From NCBI RefSeq assembly GCF_938010525.1, contig NZ_CALLVK010000004.1:41482-105481 (forward strand): 64,000 bases of DNA, read 5' to 3'. How positions within the stretch are numbered: the first letter of the stretch is position 1; the number at the start of each line of letters is the position of its first letter. Source of the DNA: Abiotrophia sp938010525. Lineage in GTDB: Bacteria; Bacillota; Bacilli; Lactobacillales; Aerococcaceae. Positions 8,937 to 17,080 of this stretch are shown here, piece after piece. Under the pieces are notes generated by a model, which made no database searches, was not told where the DNA came from, and saw only the letters and a list, made by a program, of their open reading frames with translations. The position numbers and the translations under genes are program-made.

Positions 8937-10148
8937 ATGACACAAGAATTAACACAAACACCAACAGGCTTTTTCGGAGAATTTGGCGGCAGTTATGTGC
9001 CACCAGTTGTACAAGAGGCCCTGGACCAATTAGCGGCGGCCTATGACCGCTACAAGGATGACCCAGAATTTCTGGCTGAATACCACCACTACCTCAAGGA
9101 CTACTCAGGTCGCGAGACCCCTCTCTACTATGCCGAGAGTTTGACCCAGCATTTGGGCGGGGCTAAGATTTATCTCAAGCGTGAAGACCTCAACCACTTG
9201 GGAGCCCACAAACTCAACAACGTCATCGGGCAAATCCTATTGGCTAAGCGTATGGGCAAGAAGAAGGTCATAGCTGAGACTGGCGCTGGCCAACATGGGG
9301 TGGCGACTGCGGCGGCTGCTGCCAAGTTTGGCATGGAATGCGATGTCTACATGGGCGCCTTGGATGTGGAGCGCCAACGCCTCAATGTCTTCCGCATGGA
9401 AATGCTAGGGGCTACCGTTCACGCCGTACAAGAAGGGGAGCGAACCCTCAAGGAAGCCGTGGATGCTGCCTTTGGCGCATGGATCCAAGGCATTGAGGAC
9501 ACCTTCTATGTCCTAGGTTCGGCTGTAGGCCCTCATCCTTATCCTTCCATGGTCAAGGACTTCCAGAAGGTCATTAGTCAAGAGGCACGACGTCAGATTC
9601 TGGAAAAAGAAGGGCGCCTACCTGACATGGTCATTGCCTGTGTAGGTGGTGGCTCCAATGCCATTGGGGCCTTTGCCGAGTTCTTACCTGATAGCCAGGT
9701 AGCCCTAGTGGGGGTTGAAGCAGCTGGCCATGGTCTCCAGACCGACCGTCATGCGGCGACCTTGACCCTGGGGACTGTCGGGGTCGTGGATGGCATGAAG
9801 ACCTACGCGCTCTTCAATCAAGATGGCTCAGTGATGCCAGTCTATTCCATTTCGCCAGGGCTAGACTATCCTGGGGTAGGACCAGAACATGCCTATCTCA
9901 AGGATGCTGGCCGGGCTCAGTATGTGCCAGCAACAGATACCGAAGCTGTTCAGGCCCTCTTGCTCCTGACCCGTCTGGAAGGCATTATTCCAGCTATTGA
10001 GAGCTCTCACGCCCTAGCGGAAGTCATTAAGCGGGCCCCTCAAATGTCGCCCGACCAAATCATTATTGTCAATGTCTCCGGTCGTGGGGACAAGGACGTG
10101 GCGGCCATTGCCGACTACCTGCAAGCTCATCCAGAACTCAAACTATAA
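8937..10148 (+). CDS. trpB: Tryptophan synthase beta chain
   Basis: Joins indole and serine to make tryptophan with PLP. The 403 residues match the full length of the family. The N-terminus GFFGEFGGSYVP is of the ordinary TrpB1 type; the PLP lysine is K92 in HLGAHKLNN; the phosphate-binding glycine run is CVGGGSNAIG. The start has the ribosome binding site GAGGAGG about 10 bases upstream. No trpA or other trp gene is adjacent: a terminator follows and the next genes are on the other strand. It is therefore a stand-alone trpB in this window, perhaps salvaging external indole, unless trpA is elsewhere. It is controlled by the attenuator directly upstream. Confidence 0.95.
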   Translation: MTQELTQTPTGFFGEFGGSYVPPVVQEALDQLAAAYDRYKDDPEFLAEYHHYLKDYSGRETPLYYAESLTQHLGGAKIYLKREDLNHLGAHKLNNVIGQILLAKRMGKKKVIAETGAGQHGVATAAAAAKFGMECDVYMGALDVERQRLNVFRMEMLGATVHAVQEGERTLKEAVDAAFGAWIQGIEDTFYVLGSAVGPHPYPSMVKDFQKVISQEARRQILEKEGRLPDMVIACVGGGSNAIGAFAEFLPDSQVALVGVEAAGHGLQTDRHAATLTLGTVGVVDGMKTYALFNQDGSVMPVYSISPGLDYPGVGPEHAYLKDAGRAQYVPATDTEAVQALLLLTRLEGIIPAIESSHALAEVIKRAPQMSPDQIIIVNVSGRGDKDVAAIADYLQAHPELKL

Positions 10149-10151
10149 GCT

Positions 10152-10187
10152 AAAAGAGACAGACCTTCTAAGGGGTCTGTCTCTTTT
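10152..10187 (+). terminator. Terminator after trpB (also usable from the minus strand)
   Basis: A 14-bp stem AAAAGAGACAGACC/GGTCTGTCTCTTTT with T runs on both sides. It separates trpB from the convergent Bce-like operon and probably ends both transcripts. Confidence 0.85.
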
Positions 10188-10198
10188 GCTGTGGGCTA

Positions 10199-10387
10199 TT
10201 AAGTCAAGAGGAGATGGGCTAGGCCTAGAGCTAGGAGTCCAGCCGTCATCAGGGCCAATTTGCCGCCCAAATGGGCCAACCAGATGTGGAGGCTGAGCTT
10301 GACAAAGACTAGCAATCCCAAGGATAGTGAGAGGAGGCAGAGGGCTAGGAGTTTGATAGCGCGCGGAATTTGGAGCAAGCGGCTCAT
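10199..10387 (-). CDS. Small hydrophobic membrane protein (62 aa) at the end of the Bce-like ABC operon
   Basis: Not recognised. The 62 residues are almost entirely hydrophobic, with two predicted membrane helices (about 10-30 and 40-60) and few charges. Support for a real gene: an ATG 12 bases after the permease stop, with the ribosome binding site AGGAGG overlapping that stop codon, so translation is probably coupled; the gene ends just before the convergent terminator. By position it could be an accessory or immunity subunit of the ABC system, but no motif shows that. Confidence 0.6.
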   Translation of the reverse strand: MSRLLQIPRAIKLLALCLLSLSLGLLVFVKLSLHIWLAHLGGKLALMTAGLLALGLAHLLLT

Positions 10388-10399
10388 AGCTAGGACCTC

Positions 10400-12445
10400 C
10401 TAACTCTTGCTGGAGACAATCTTCTCGTAGCTGCGTGAGGTAATCAAGAAGACCAGGAAGTAGAAGAGGGTGATGGCCAGGGCTGTGCCAATAGTTGGAA
10501 TCAAGATATCTTCTAGGCGCATAGCGGAAATCAAACGCAGAATTAGACTCATCATGTGATAGGCGCCCGCCAGGTGGCAGAGGGCCAAGATAATTGGGGC
10601 GAAGAAGACCACAGTGATTTGCTTGCGGATGGTCTTGTGGATGGCTTGCTTGGTCAGCCCGACCTTTTGAAGGATTTCAAAGCGATCCGCGTCTTCCAGG
10701 CCTTCAGAAATTTGCTTGTAGTAGATGGTCAAGGCTAGGCCCAGTAGGAAGATAGCTGCTAGGAAGATACCGATGAAGAAGATAGAACCAATCATCTGCA
10801 TGTAGGAGTCGCGGATTTCCGCCTTAACCAGGAAGGAAGCATTAACGGGAATGCCTTCATCAACATGCACGACCTTCAAAACATCTACTAAATGCTCGGC
10901 AGAAGCCAGTTGTTGGTCGTGGCTGGCCTGGCTATTGGCATAGACCGTGTAACGACTAATGAAGTTGGTGCCTGCTAGCTTGTCTTGGATGACGGACAGG
11001 TCGGAGACAACTAAGAGGGTCCGGTGATCAACGAAGTTCATCGTGAAGTCTGGTGCCTTAGTTTCCAAGAGGTTAGAGGTCAGGTGTTCTTGAATCTGGA
11101 AGCTTTGGCCAGACACTTGGATCTCTTGATTCTTGCGATCGGCCGCGCTCGCTTGATTGTCGAACCAGAGGACTTGGTTGCCTGCCAATTGATAGTTCTG
11201 ACCGCTTAAGTGATTATAGTCTGCTAGGCTGATAATATTGAGGGTGGCACTTTCCTTGTCCGGATTATCATGTTTGACCATGCCAGTTTCGCTGTCGACA
11301 TGAACTTCTTGGCCGGTAAAATCATGGCCATGGAATTTACCCATGACCTGGATGTAGTGGGTATGATCCATATCTACTAGGTCTAGTTGATATTTCTGAC
11401 CAAATTGACTTAATTGCTCTTCTAGCGTCTTGCTAGCATCCACACTAGGCACTTGATAGGAGTAGTTGAGGCTGAGACTATAGTCAGTAGGGTAGAAACG
11501 GTTAATGGCTGATTCAGTCCCTAGGAAGAGGGAAATCCCCGCTGATAAGGTCACCAGCGCCATGGTGGAGAGTAGGCAGATGGTGGCCAGTCCGACCCCA
11601 TTTTTACGCATACGGAAGATCAGGTTAGAGGTGGAAATAAAGTTCTCTGGCTTATAGTAGTAGGACTTGCGGCCTTTGAGGAACTTGAGCAGGGTAATGG
11701 AGCCTGCCTGGAAGAGCAAGTAGGTCCCGGCTGTTACTAAGAGGACCGCCAGGAAGAAGACCATGATGGCAGCCAGGGCATTTTCAATGCTTAAGGCCAA
11801 GTAGTAGCCGTAGCCCATGAGGCCTAGGCCAACTAAGGCGCTGAGCCAGGTAAAGCGGCCCTTCTTCTCCCCGCGTCGACTTTCGCGGACCAGTTGCAGG
11901 GGCTTGAGACGGAAAATCCGCCAGCTATTAATGACAATCAGGCTTAAGTATAGTAGGAGGATTAAAGTCAGGCAGGTCCACAAGTATTGGGGCTGGAACT
12001 TGGTATCCAATTCCAGGCTCAAATCCATAATCCGTTGATAGAGGGCCAGAATCAGGCGGTTGACGAGGGCACCACTGGCAATCCCAACTAGGGCTGACAG
12101 GCCGCTGAAGACGGTGATTTCAATCCACATTAGGGAGAGCAGGTGGCGACGCTCAAGGCCTAGGATGCCATAGAGCCCGTATTCCTTGGTTCTTTGCTTG
12201 AAGACGAAGCCGTTAGCATACCAGATAATAGCGGCCCCGGTAATGGCCAGGATAATCATGCCCAGAGCCAGAACGGTCACGATGGAAGGACCTCCCCGCA
12301 GGCTAGACAGGCTAGGATTAAAGGCCAGGGTGATGAAGTTATAGAGGAGGGCCACCGAGGTCACGAAGGCCAGGGCGAAGGGCCCATAGAGACGGTAATT
12401 CTTGCGCAGGTTGGCCAGCGCTAAGGGAAAGAGTACTTTGCTCAT
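10400..12445 (-). CDS. Bce-type ABC transporter permease (FtsX-like)
   Basis: Membrane subunit of a peptide-antibiotic detoxification and sensing transporter. At 681 residues it has the size of the BceB family, with the expected layout: FtsX-type helices at the N-terminus, a four-helix bundle in the middle, one large extracellular domain (about residues 310-540, rich in polar residues) and a C-terminal FtsX segment. The ATG at 12445 is preferred over a GTG at 12454 because GAGGTGA then sits at good distance; this puts the start 2 bp after the ATPase stop. It works with the ATPase and signals through the BceS-like kinase encoded next door. The target (bacitracin, nisin or a host peptide) cannot be assigned. 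Confidence 0.88.
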   Translation of the reverse strand: MSKVLFPLALANLRKNYRLYGPFALAFVTSVALLYNFITLAFNPSLSSLRGGPSIVTVLALGMIILAITGAAIIWYANGFVFKQRTKEYGLYGILGLERRHLLSLMWIEITVFSGLSALVGIASGALVNRLILALYQRIMDLSLELDTKFQPQYLWTCLTLILLLYLSLIVINSWRIFRLKPLQLVRESRRGEKKGRFTWLSALVGLGLMGYGYYLALSIENALAAIMVFFLAVLLVTAGTYLLFQAGSITLLKFLKGRKSYYYKPENFISTSNLIFRMRKNGVGLATICLLSTMALVTLSAGISLFLGTESAINRFYPTDYSLSLNYSYQVPSVDASKTLEEQLSQFGQKYQLDLVDMDHTHYIQVMGKFHGHDFTGQEVHVDSETGMVKHDNPDKESATLNIISLADYNHLSGQNYQLAGNQVLWFDNQASAADRKNQEIQVSGQSFQIQEHLTSNLLETKAPDFTMNFVDHRTLLVVSDLSVIQDKLAGTNFISRYTVYANSQASHDQQLASAEHLVDVLKVVHVDEGIPVNASFLVKAEIRDSYMQMIGSIFFIGIFLAAIFLLGLALTIYYKQISEGLEDADRFEILQKVGLTKQAIHKTIRKQITVVFFAPIILALCHLAGAYHMMSLILRLISAMRLEDILIPTIGTALAITLFYFLVFLITSRSYEKIVSSKS

Positions 12446-12446
12446 C

Positions 12447-13205
12447 TTACTCACCTCGACTTGCCATGGCGGTCAGGGTGTCACTGATTTGTTGGAAGAA
12501 GGCGGTGTCGGTCTTGTCCCCGCGGAAGAGTTGGTGATAGAGAATGCCGTCGCGAATGAAGAGGACCCGCTTAGCCTTGCTGGCAGCAGTTGTTGAGTGG
12601 GTGACCATGAGGATGGTTTGGCCCTGGCGGTTAATGGCTTCGAACTGGTCCAGAATCATGGCCGAGGACTTGGAGTCTAAGGCCCCTGTTGGTTCGTCGG
12701 CTAATAAGAGGGAAGGTTGGGTAATAATTGCCCGGCCAATGGCTACCCGCTGTTGTTGCCCGCCTGATAATTCATAGGGGAACTTATCTAAGAGGTCGCC
12801 AATACCTAGTAGGTTAGCGACCGGCTTAACCCGGCTATCCATTTGCTTGGCAGGTTGGTTGGAGAGGACTAGGGGCAGGATCATGTTGTCCTTAACGGAT
12901 AGGGTGTCTAAGAGGTTGAAGTCTTGGAAGACGAAGCCCAGCTCATTACGGCGGAAGGCCGCCACATCGGCTTGCTTAATGGTAGTGGTGTCTTGGCCGT
13001 TGAGATAGACCAGCCCCTTAGTTGGCTGATCTAAGAGGGCTAAGATATTGAGTAGGGTGGTCTTACCAGAACCTGATTCCCCCATAATGGCCACATATTC
13101 ACCTGCTTCGATTGAAAAGTGAATATCCTTGAGGGCTTGGACGGCTTGGCCGCCAAATCGTGTATGATAAGTTTTTTGTACGTGTTGAACATCTAGTAAA
13201 GTCAT
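12447..13205 (-). CDS. Bce-type ABC transporter ATP-binding protein
   Basis: Cytoplasmic ATPase of the MacB/LolD/BceA type, 252 residues from ATG 13205. Walker A is GESGSGKTT, the signature is LSGGQQQR, Walker B is LLLADEPTGALD and the switch histidine is in MVTHS. The ATG at 13205 is chosen over the GTG at 13214 because GGAG lies 8 bases upstream of it. It is the first gene of the transporter part and is followed at once by the permease. The pair with a two-component system upstream on the same strand is the classical Bce resistance module of Firmicutes. Confidence 0.9.
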   Translation of the reverse strand: MTLLDVQHVQKTYHTRFGGQAVQALKDIHFSIEAGEYVAIMGESGSGKTTLLNILALLDQPTKGLVYLNGQDTTTIKQADVAAFRRNELGFVFQDFNLLDTLSVKDNMILPLVLSNQPAKQMDSRVKPVANLLGIGDLLDKFPYELSGGQQQRVAIGRAIITQPSLLLADEPTGALDSKSSAMILDQFEAINRQGQTILMVTHSTTAASKAKRVLFIRDGILYHQLFRGDKTDTAFFQQISDTLTAMASRGE

Positions 13206-13240
13206 GTCAGTCACTCCTTCTTGAGTTATTTGATAGTTTC

Positions 13241-13326
13241 ATTATATAAAACCGGAAATTGCCTTACCTTAGCTTTGGCTTGCAATTTCCGGTTTAATCT
13301 TACATTATTGTCACTTTGGCAGTGAC
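13241..13326 (-). promoter_or_regulatory. Control region between kinase and transporter genes: hairpin, -10 box and operator-like palindrome
   Basis: Reading the minus strand: an inverted repeat GTCACT-N5-AGTGAC (13310-13326), then a perfect 14-bp stem AAACCGGAAATTGC/GCAATTTCCGGTTT (13249-13295, 19-nt loop) followed by TTTT, then TATAAT (13241-13246). The hairpin can end the kinase transcript. The TATAAT has no good -35, as expected for an activated promoter. The palindrome is a candidate site for the response regulator; that is inference. Confidence 0.55.
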
Positions 13327-13330
13327 TGAC

Positions 13331-14323
13331 TTAATCTTGGGCTAATTTGGCTTGATTCAAGTCCAATTGAACTTGAGTGCCTTGGCCCACTTGGGACTTG
13401 AGGGTCAGGCCAATGCCTAGATTGGCAGCGATGGCCTTGCAGAGGTAGAGGCCCAAGCCAGAGGATTGTTGAGAAACACGGCCGTTAAAGCCCGTAAAAC
13501 CACGTTCAAAGACTCGAGGAATGTCCTGGGCTTGGATACCAATGCCTGTGTCGGCAATAGTCAAGATACCCTCTTGGATACTAATCTTAATGGTCCCTTG
13601 CGGGGTGTATTTGATAGCATTAGACAGGAGTTGCTCCAGAATGAGCTCCAGCCACTTGCGGTCGGTCACATAGACATAGTCCAGACCTTCCAATTTCAGG
13701 GTCAGAGGTTTATGGATAAAGAAACTCGCGTATTTTTTGACCACTTGATTGACTAGATCCTGAATCTTGACAGATTCTAAGAACAAATCTTGGTGGAAGG
13801 TATCCATACGCAGATAGTGTAAGACCAGGTCGACATATTGGCTAATCTTGAAGAGTTCCTGTTGCAGAAGGGGCCGGAGGGGACCCGTTGGATCCAGCTG
13901 CTCGACTAGGAGTTGGGCGGCCGATAGGGGTGTTTTAACCTGGTGGGCCCAGAGGGTATAGTAATCTAACTGTTCATGGTAATTGGCTTGATAGGCTTGC
14001 TGGGCTTGGATCAGTTGGTGGTGAGCCTCTTGCAGGCCCTGCCAGATGGTCTGCTCAGCCAAAGTGGAATTGGAGTCCTTAAGATGGTGCTGGTGATTGG
14101 TCAGCTGCAATTCAACCCGTTGGCTGTGGCGCCATTCCTTCCAGGCATCTAGGCCTGCCAGGGTCACTTGTAAGACTAGGCTTAGGATCAAGATATAGAG
14201 GGCAAGGTCCTTGTATAGCGGAAAGGCAAAGGCCGAAAGCAGCAGTAGGCCGTCTTGCAAGAGGCTGCTGACTAGTAGCCAGCGGCGGTTGCGTAGCCAG
14301 GATAAGAAAAAGTTAGGCTTCAT
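13331..14323 (-). CDS. Bce-type intramembrane-sensing histidine kinase
   Basis: A 330-residue kinase with only two membrane helices near the N-terminus (about 16-35 and 40-60) and almost no extracellular loop, which is typical of BceS-like kinases that sense through their ABC transporter. The phospho-acceptor is H127 in AHQVKTPLS; then the N box LLSNAIKYTP, G1 IADTGIGIQ and G2 SSGLGLYLC. The start overlaps the end of the response regulator gene by 11 bases, so the two are co-translated. A terminator-like hairpin follows. Role: phosphorylates the regulator when the transporter meets its peptide substrate. Confidence 0.9.
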   Translation of the reverse strand: MKPNFFLSWLRNRRWLLVSSLLQDGLLLLSAFAFPLYKDLALYILILSLVLQVTLAGLDAWKEWRHSQRVELQLTNHQHHLKDSNSTLAEQTIWQGLQEAHHQLIQAQQAYQANYHEQLDYYTLWAHQVKTPLSAAQLLVEQLDPTGPLRPLLQQELFKISQYVDLVLHYLRMDTFHQDLFLESVKIQDLVNQVVKKYASFFIHKPLTLKLEGLDYVYVTDRKWLELILEQLLSNAIKYTPQGTIKISIQEGILTIADTGIGIQAQDIPRVFERGFTGFNGRVSQQSSGLGLYLCKAIAANLGIGLTLKSQVGQGTQVQLDLNQAKLAQD

Positions 14324-14999
14324 TAGCAGTCACCAGGCCGTAGCCAATTCCTTTCTTAGTGTGGATGAAGTCCTCCAGGCCCACGCCTTCTAATTTCTTA
14401 CGGAGACGGGCCATGTTAACACTGAGGGTGTTGTCGTCGATGAAGACTTCACTGGACCAGAGTTCTTGCATGAGTTGGTCGCGGCTGACATAGTGACCAG
14501 CTGAGGCGAAGAGGACCCGCAGAATCTGGAATTCGTTCTTAGTTAAATCGACCAAGTTGCCCTGATAGTGGAGTTGGGTGGTCTTGAGATTGAGCATGGC
14601 CCCGTGATACTCGGAAAACTCTGTCTCGGCGGTCAACTCATAGGCCCGGCGCATGAGGCCTTGGATTTTGGCCACCAAGACCATACTGTCAAAGGGCTTG
14701 GTAATATAATCGTCTGCCCCCATATTAATGGACATGACGATTTCTGTGGCTTGGTCATGAGAGGACAGGAAGAGAATGGGGACATTGGAGACTTTGCGGA
14801 TTTCCTGGCACCAGTAGTAGCCGTTAAAGAGGGGTAGGGTAATGTCTAGAATGACTAACTGGGGTGAGGTTTGCAGATAGAGGTCCAAAACCTTATCAAA
14901 TTCTTGGACTAGGATGACCTCATAGTGCCAGGTGGCGAGGATATTTTGGATGGATTGGGCGATAATAGGGTCGTCTTCGACCAGTAGAATCTTATACAT
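14313..14999 (-). CDS. OmpR-family response regulator (BceR-like)
   Basis: A 228-residue regulator: receiver domain with acidic pocket ED(D) at 8-10 and phospho-aspartate D52 (VILDITLP), K in ITKPFD, then an OmpR winged-helix DNA-binding domain (about 130-225, NMARLRKKLE). First gene of the module; a TATAAT on the minus strand (15020-15025) and AAGGAGG just upstream of the ATG mark its promoter and ribosome binding site. Probably activates the ABC transporter genes two genes downstream. Confidence 0.92.
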   Translation of the reverse strand: MYKILLVEDDPIIAQSIQNILATWHYEVILVQEFDKVLDLYLQTSPQLVILDITLPLFNGYYWCQEIRKVSNVPILFLSSHDQATEIVMSINMGADDYITKPFDSMVLVAKIQGLMRRAYELTAETEFSEYHGAMLNLKTTQLHYQGNLVDLTKNEFQILRVLFASAGHYVSRDQLMQELWSSEVFIDDNTLSVNMARLRKKLEGVGLEDFIHTKKGIGYGLVTANEA

Positions 15000-15248
15000 G
15001 GGAGCCCTCCTTTGCTTCTATTATAGTGTAGCATAGGACGCCATAAGCGCCAAGTCTCAAGGGGGACCAGGAGAAATTTGCCAAAAAGTAGCTAAATTCT
15101 AAAATAAATAGGCAAAAAGACTTTACTTTTGGAACTTGTTCCATTATAGTATCAGAGTGGTAGATTAATTAAGAAAATGATTAAGATGCTTTGCTTTCTT
15201 CTTGATTATTTGAATGATGTATTACACAGAAAAATAAGGAGGAAAGTC

Positions 15249-15449
15249 ATGTTAAACGGTACAGTGAAATTCTTTAACGTCGATAAGGGCTTTGGCTTCA
15301 TCTCAGGTCAAGACGGGGTCGATGTTTTTGTACATTTCTCGAATATCCAAGCAGAAGGTTTCAAGACCTTGAATGAAGGCCAAGCGGTCTCCTATGATGT
15401 CCAAGAAACTTCTCGCGGTTTGCAGGCCATTAATGTGGTTGCTATCTAA
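15249..15449 (+). CDS. csp: Cold-shock protein (CspA family)
   Basis: A 66-residue single-strand nucleic acid-binding OB-fold protein. RNP1 is KGFGFI and RNP2 is VFVHF. The start is the ATG at 15249 with AAGGAGGAAAG just upstream; an open frame to 15177 is upstream leader sequence, not protein. The leader is long (a -10-like TATAGT at 15145-15150 with TTTACT 16 bp before), as in cold-regulated csp mRNAs. It is the first of two csp genes in the window and differs in sequence from the second (50292-50495). Confidence 0.93.
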   Translation: MLNGTVKFFNVDKGFGFISGQDGVDVFVHFSNIQAEGFKTLNEGQAVSYDVQETSRGLQAINVVAI

Positions 15450-15462
15450 TTCATATAAAGAG

Positions 15463-15497
15463 AAGGCTGGAAGCTAATTCGCTTCCAGCCTTTTGGT
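15463..15497. terminator. Bidirectional terminator between csp and crcB
   Basis: Perfect 12-bp stem AAGGCTGGAAGC (15463-15474) and GCTTCCAGCCTT (15481-15492) with T-rich flank on the plus side. It lies between two convergent genes. Confidence 0.85.
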
Positions 15498-15500
15498 ATT

Positions 15501-15863
15501 TTATAGCTTGCCTTGGCCTAAGAAGTAGCCTAGGGCGACACAGGCTAAGCCTAGGACTAGGCTGCTGGCCATATAAAGCAGGGCTTGGAGATAGTGACCT
15601 GCTTGCAGGAGTTTGAGATTCTCCAAGCTGAAGGTGGAGAAGGTGGTAAAGCCACCGCAGAGACCAGTGATAAGTAGTAGCTGATCGCCCGGAAACCAGG
15701 CTTGACGCCCTAAGCGCGCGCTCAACCAGCCAATCAAGAAACTCCCCACTAAGTTGATGGCCCAAGTCTTAAGTGGAAAACTACCTTGATAAGGCAATAG
15801 CCCTAGCAAATAGCGCAAAATAGCCCCCAAGGCACCACCGACACCTACTAATAAAAATTCCAT
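15501..15863 (-). CDS. crcB: Fluoride ion channel/exporter CrcB (Fluc)
   Basis: A 120-residue, four-helix membrane protein that lets fluoride leave the cell. Family motifs seen: GGALGAILRY near the N-terminus, NLVGSFLIG, and the pore/sodium-site segment GLCGGFTTFSTFS. GAGGTGATGAC precedes the ATG. Only one copy is present, so the channel is probably a homodimer unless a second gene lies elsewhere. I looked upstream for the fluoride riboswitch and did not recognise one; a TATACT -10 lies about 30 bases before the start. Confidence 0.92.
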   Translation of the reverse strand: MEFLLVGVGGALGAILRYLLGLLPYQGSFPLKTWAINLVGSFLIGWLSARLGRQAWFPGDQLLLITGLCGGFTTFSTFSLENLKLLQAGHYLQALLYMASSLVLGLACVALGYFLGQGKL

Positions 15864-15916
15864 GTCATCACCTCATGGCTAACAGTATAACAGACTGTCG
15901 GACTTGAGGAAAGTGT

Positions 15917-15945
15917 AAAAAAAGACTGGGAGCTAGTCCCAGTCT
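15917..15945 (-). terminator. Terminator of the duplicated-domain secreted protein gene
   Basis: On the minus strand, AGACTGGGA-CTAG-CTCCCAGTCT followed by seven T. Confidence 0.85.
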
Positions 15946-15955
15946 GCTAAAGATC

Positions 15956-16885
15956 TTATGGATTGACAACATATTCTAACATGACATCTTCTTCACCTTG
16001 GCCGTAATTGCCGGCGAAGTTAGGTGTGACTAAGGAGATGGTGCCATTTTTGTTGTGGAAGAGGTAGTAGGTATAACCGAATTGGCGCTCATTGCCATTG
16101 ACAATGGCTTGAGGAATGAGGCGAGTGTTGACCTTGACCGTCCGGATACCAGAACCATCAGCCGAGTAGACCCGAATTTCTTTGGTTGGACCATCAACTA
16201 CTTGGAAGCGATAGGTGTTTTGCTTGCTATCGTTGAGGTAGTTGAAGGACATGGTGTAGTTGGTGAACTCAAGGCTGTAATCACTTGGCGCATTGACAGC
16301 TTGTTTGTGATAGGTCAATGGGCTTAAGTTTTTGGTGTCCACCCGGTAAGGGGCTTGATCTGCCGGTACGGCTTGGACAGTATTGTAGTCAGGTTTTTTG
16401 GTACCAGACTCCAAGTACTCAACATAAGGCGTAGCTGGATCTGGTTTTTGAAGGGTATTGGAAGCTAATTTAGGGAAAGCCAGGGAAATGGTCCCAAATT
16501 TGTTATAGAAGAGGTAGAATTGATGACCACGAATGGCTAGCCCATTGCTTGGGTCAGTATTAACTGTTACCCGAGTATTGACATAGATGGTCCGAATCCC
16601 TTCTTCAGGGTAAGCCGATTGCAGTTGAATGGTTTGGGTCGGAATTTGTTCGAAACTGACGGAGTATCTTGCAGAGTTAGAAATCAAGGTGCTGTTTGCA
16701 GCATCGAGTTGGAAGTTATCAGGGTTTTGTCCTAAATCTACATTTGGACGTCCATAGGTACGGTTGCCAAGATTCTCTACAGGTACTCCATAGATGTAAT
16801 CATCTTGGGCGGATGCTTGGCTGAGAGGTAGGGTCAGTCCTAGCACCAAACCTAAGGCCAAAATAAGCTTAATAAATCGTCGCAT
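15956..16885 (-). CDS. Secreted protein with two internal copies of an unknown module
   Basis: Not recognised. 309 residues with a classical signal peptide (MRRFIKLILALGLVLGLTLP..., cleavage near ASA-QD at 26) and no anchor, so exported. Two modules repeat: GIRTIYVNTR (96-105) and YLFYNKFGTISLAFP (124-138) in the first; GIRTVKVNTR (246-255) and YLFHNKNGTISLVTP (274-288) in the second, joined by a linker of about 50 residues. AAGGAGG precedes the ATG. Promoter on the minus strand is TTGAAT-17-TATAAT. The gene is monocistronic. Function unknown; the beta-rich look suggests a ligand-binding or adhesive role, which is a guess. Confidence 0.75.
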   Translation of the reverse strand: MRRFIKLILALGLVLGLTLPLSQASAQDDYIYGVPVENLGNRTYGRPNVDLGQNPDNFQLDAANSTLISNSARYSVSFEQIPTQTIQLQSAYPEEGIRTIYVNTRVTVNTDPSNGLAIRGHQFYLFYNKFGTISLAFPKLASNTLQKPDPATPYVEYLESGTKKPDYNTVQAVPADQAPYRVDTKNLSPLTYHKQAVNAPSDYSLEFTNYTMSFNYLNDSKQNTYRFQVVDGPTKEIRVYSADGSGIRTVKVNTRLIPQAIVNGNERQFGYTYYLFHNKNGTISLVTPNFAGNYGQGEEDVMLEYVVNP

Positions 16886-16909
16886 TCTTATTACCTCCTT
16901 AATGCGAAT

Positions 16910-16923
16910 TGAAAACGTATTTA
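16910..16923 (-). promoter_or_regulatory. Possible cre (CcpA) site
   Basis: TGAAAACGTATTTA matches the cre consensus TGWAARCGYTWNCW at all but two positions. It lies just downstream of the secreted-protein promoter and about 160 bp upstream of ackA, so it could serve either. Weak on its own. Confidence 0.3.
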
Positions 16924-16935
16924 CCTTATGTTCCC

Positions 16936-16964
16936 ATTATAAATTTCTAGGCAAATAGATTCAA
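16936..16964 (-). promoter_or_regulatory. Promoter of the duplicated-domain secreted protein
   Basis: Minus strand TTGAAT (16959-16964), 17 bp, TATAAT (16936-16941). Confidence 0.75.
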
Positions 16965-17080
16965 GGGAAAAAAGTTGACTTTTTTGCGTTTTTCTAATGT
17001 CTTTTCTATGCAAAGGCTTGCCAAGGGTGCTATAATAGGAGTATCGATTATTTAAAACTCAGAATGGAGCGATTAAGACC

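Noticed and set aside
15864..15916. Fluoride riboswitch before crcB
   Set aside because: The expected conserved leader (GGNGAUGG-type start and pseudoknot) was not found between the preceding terminator and the ATG.
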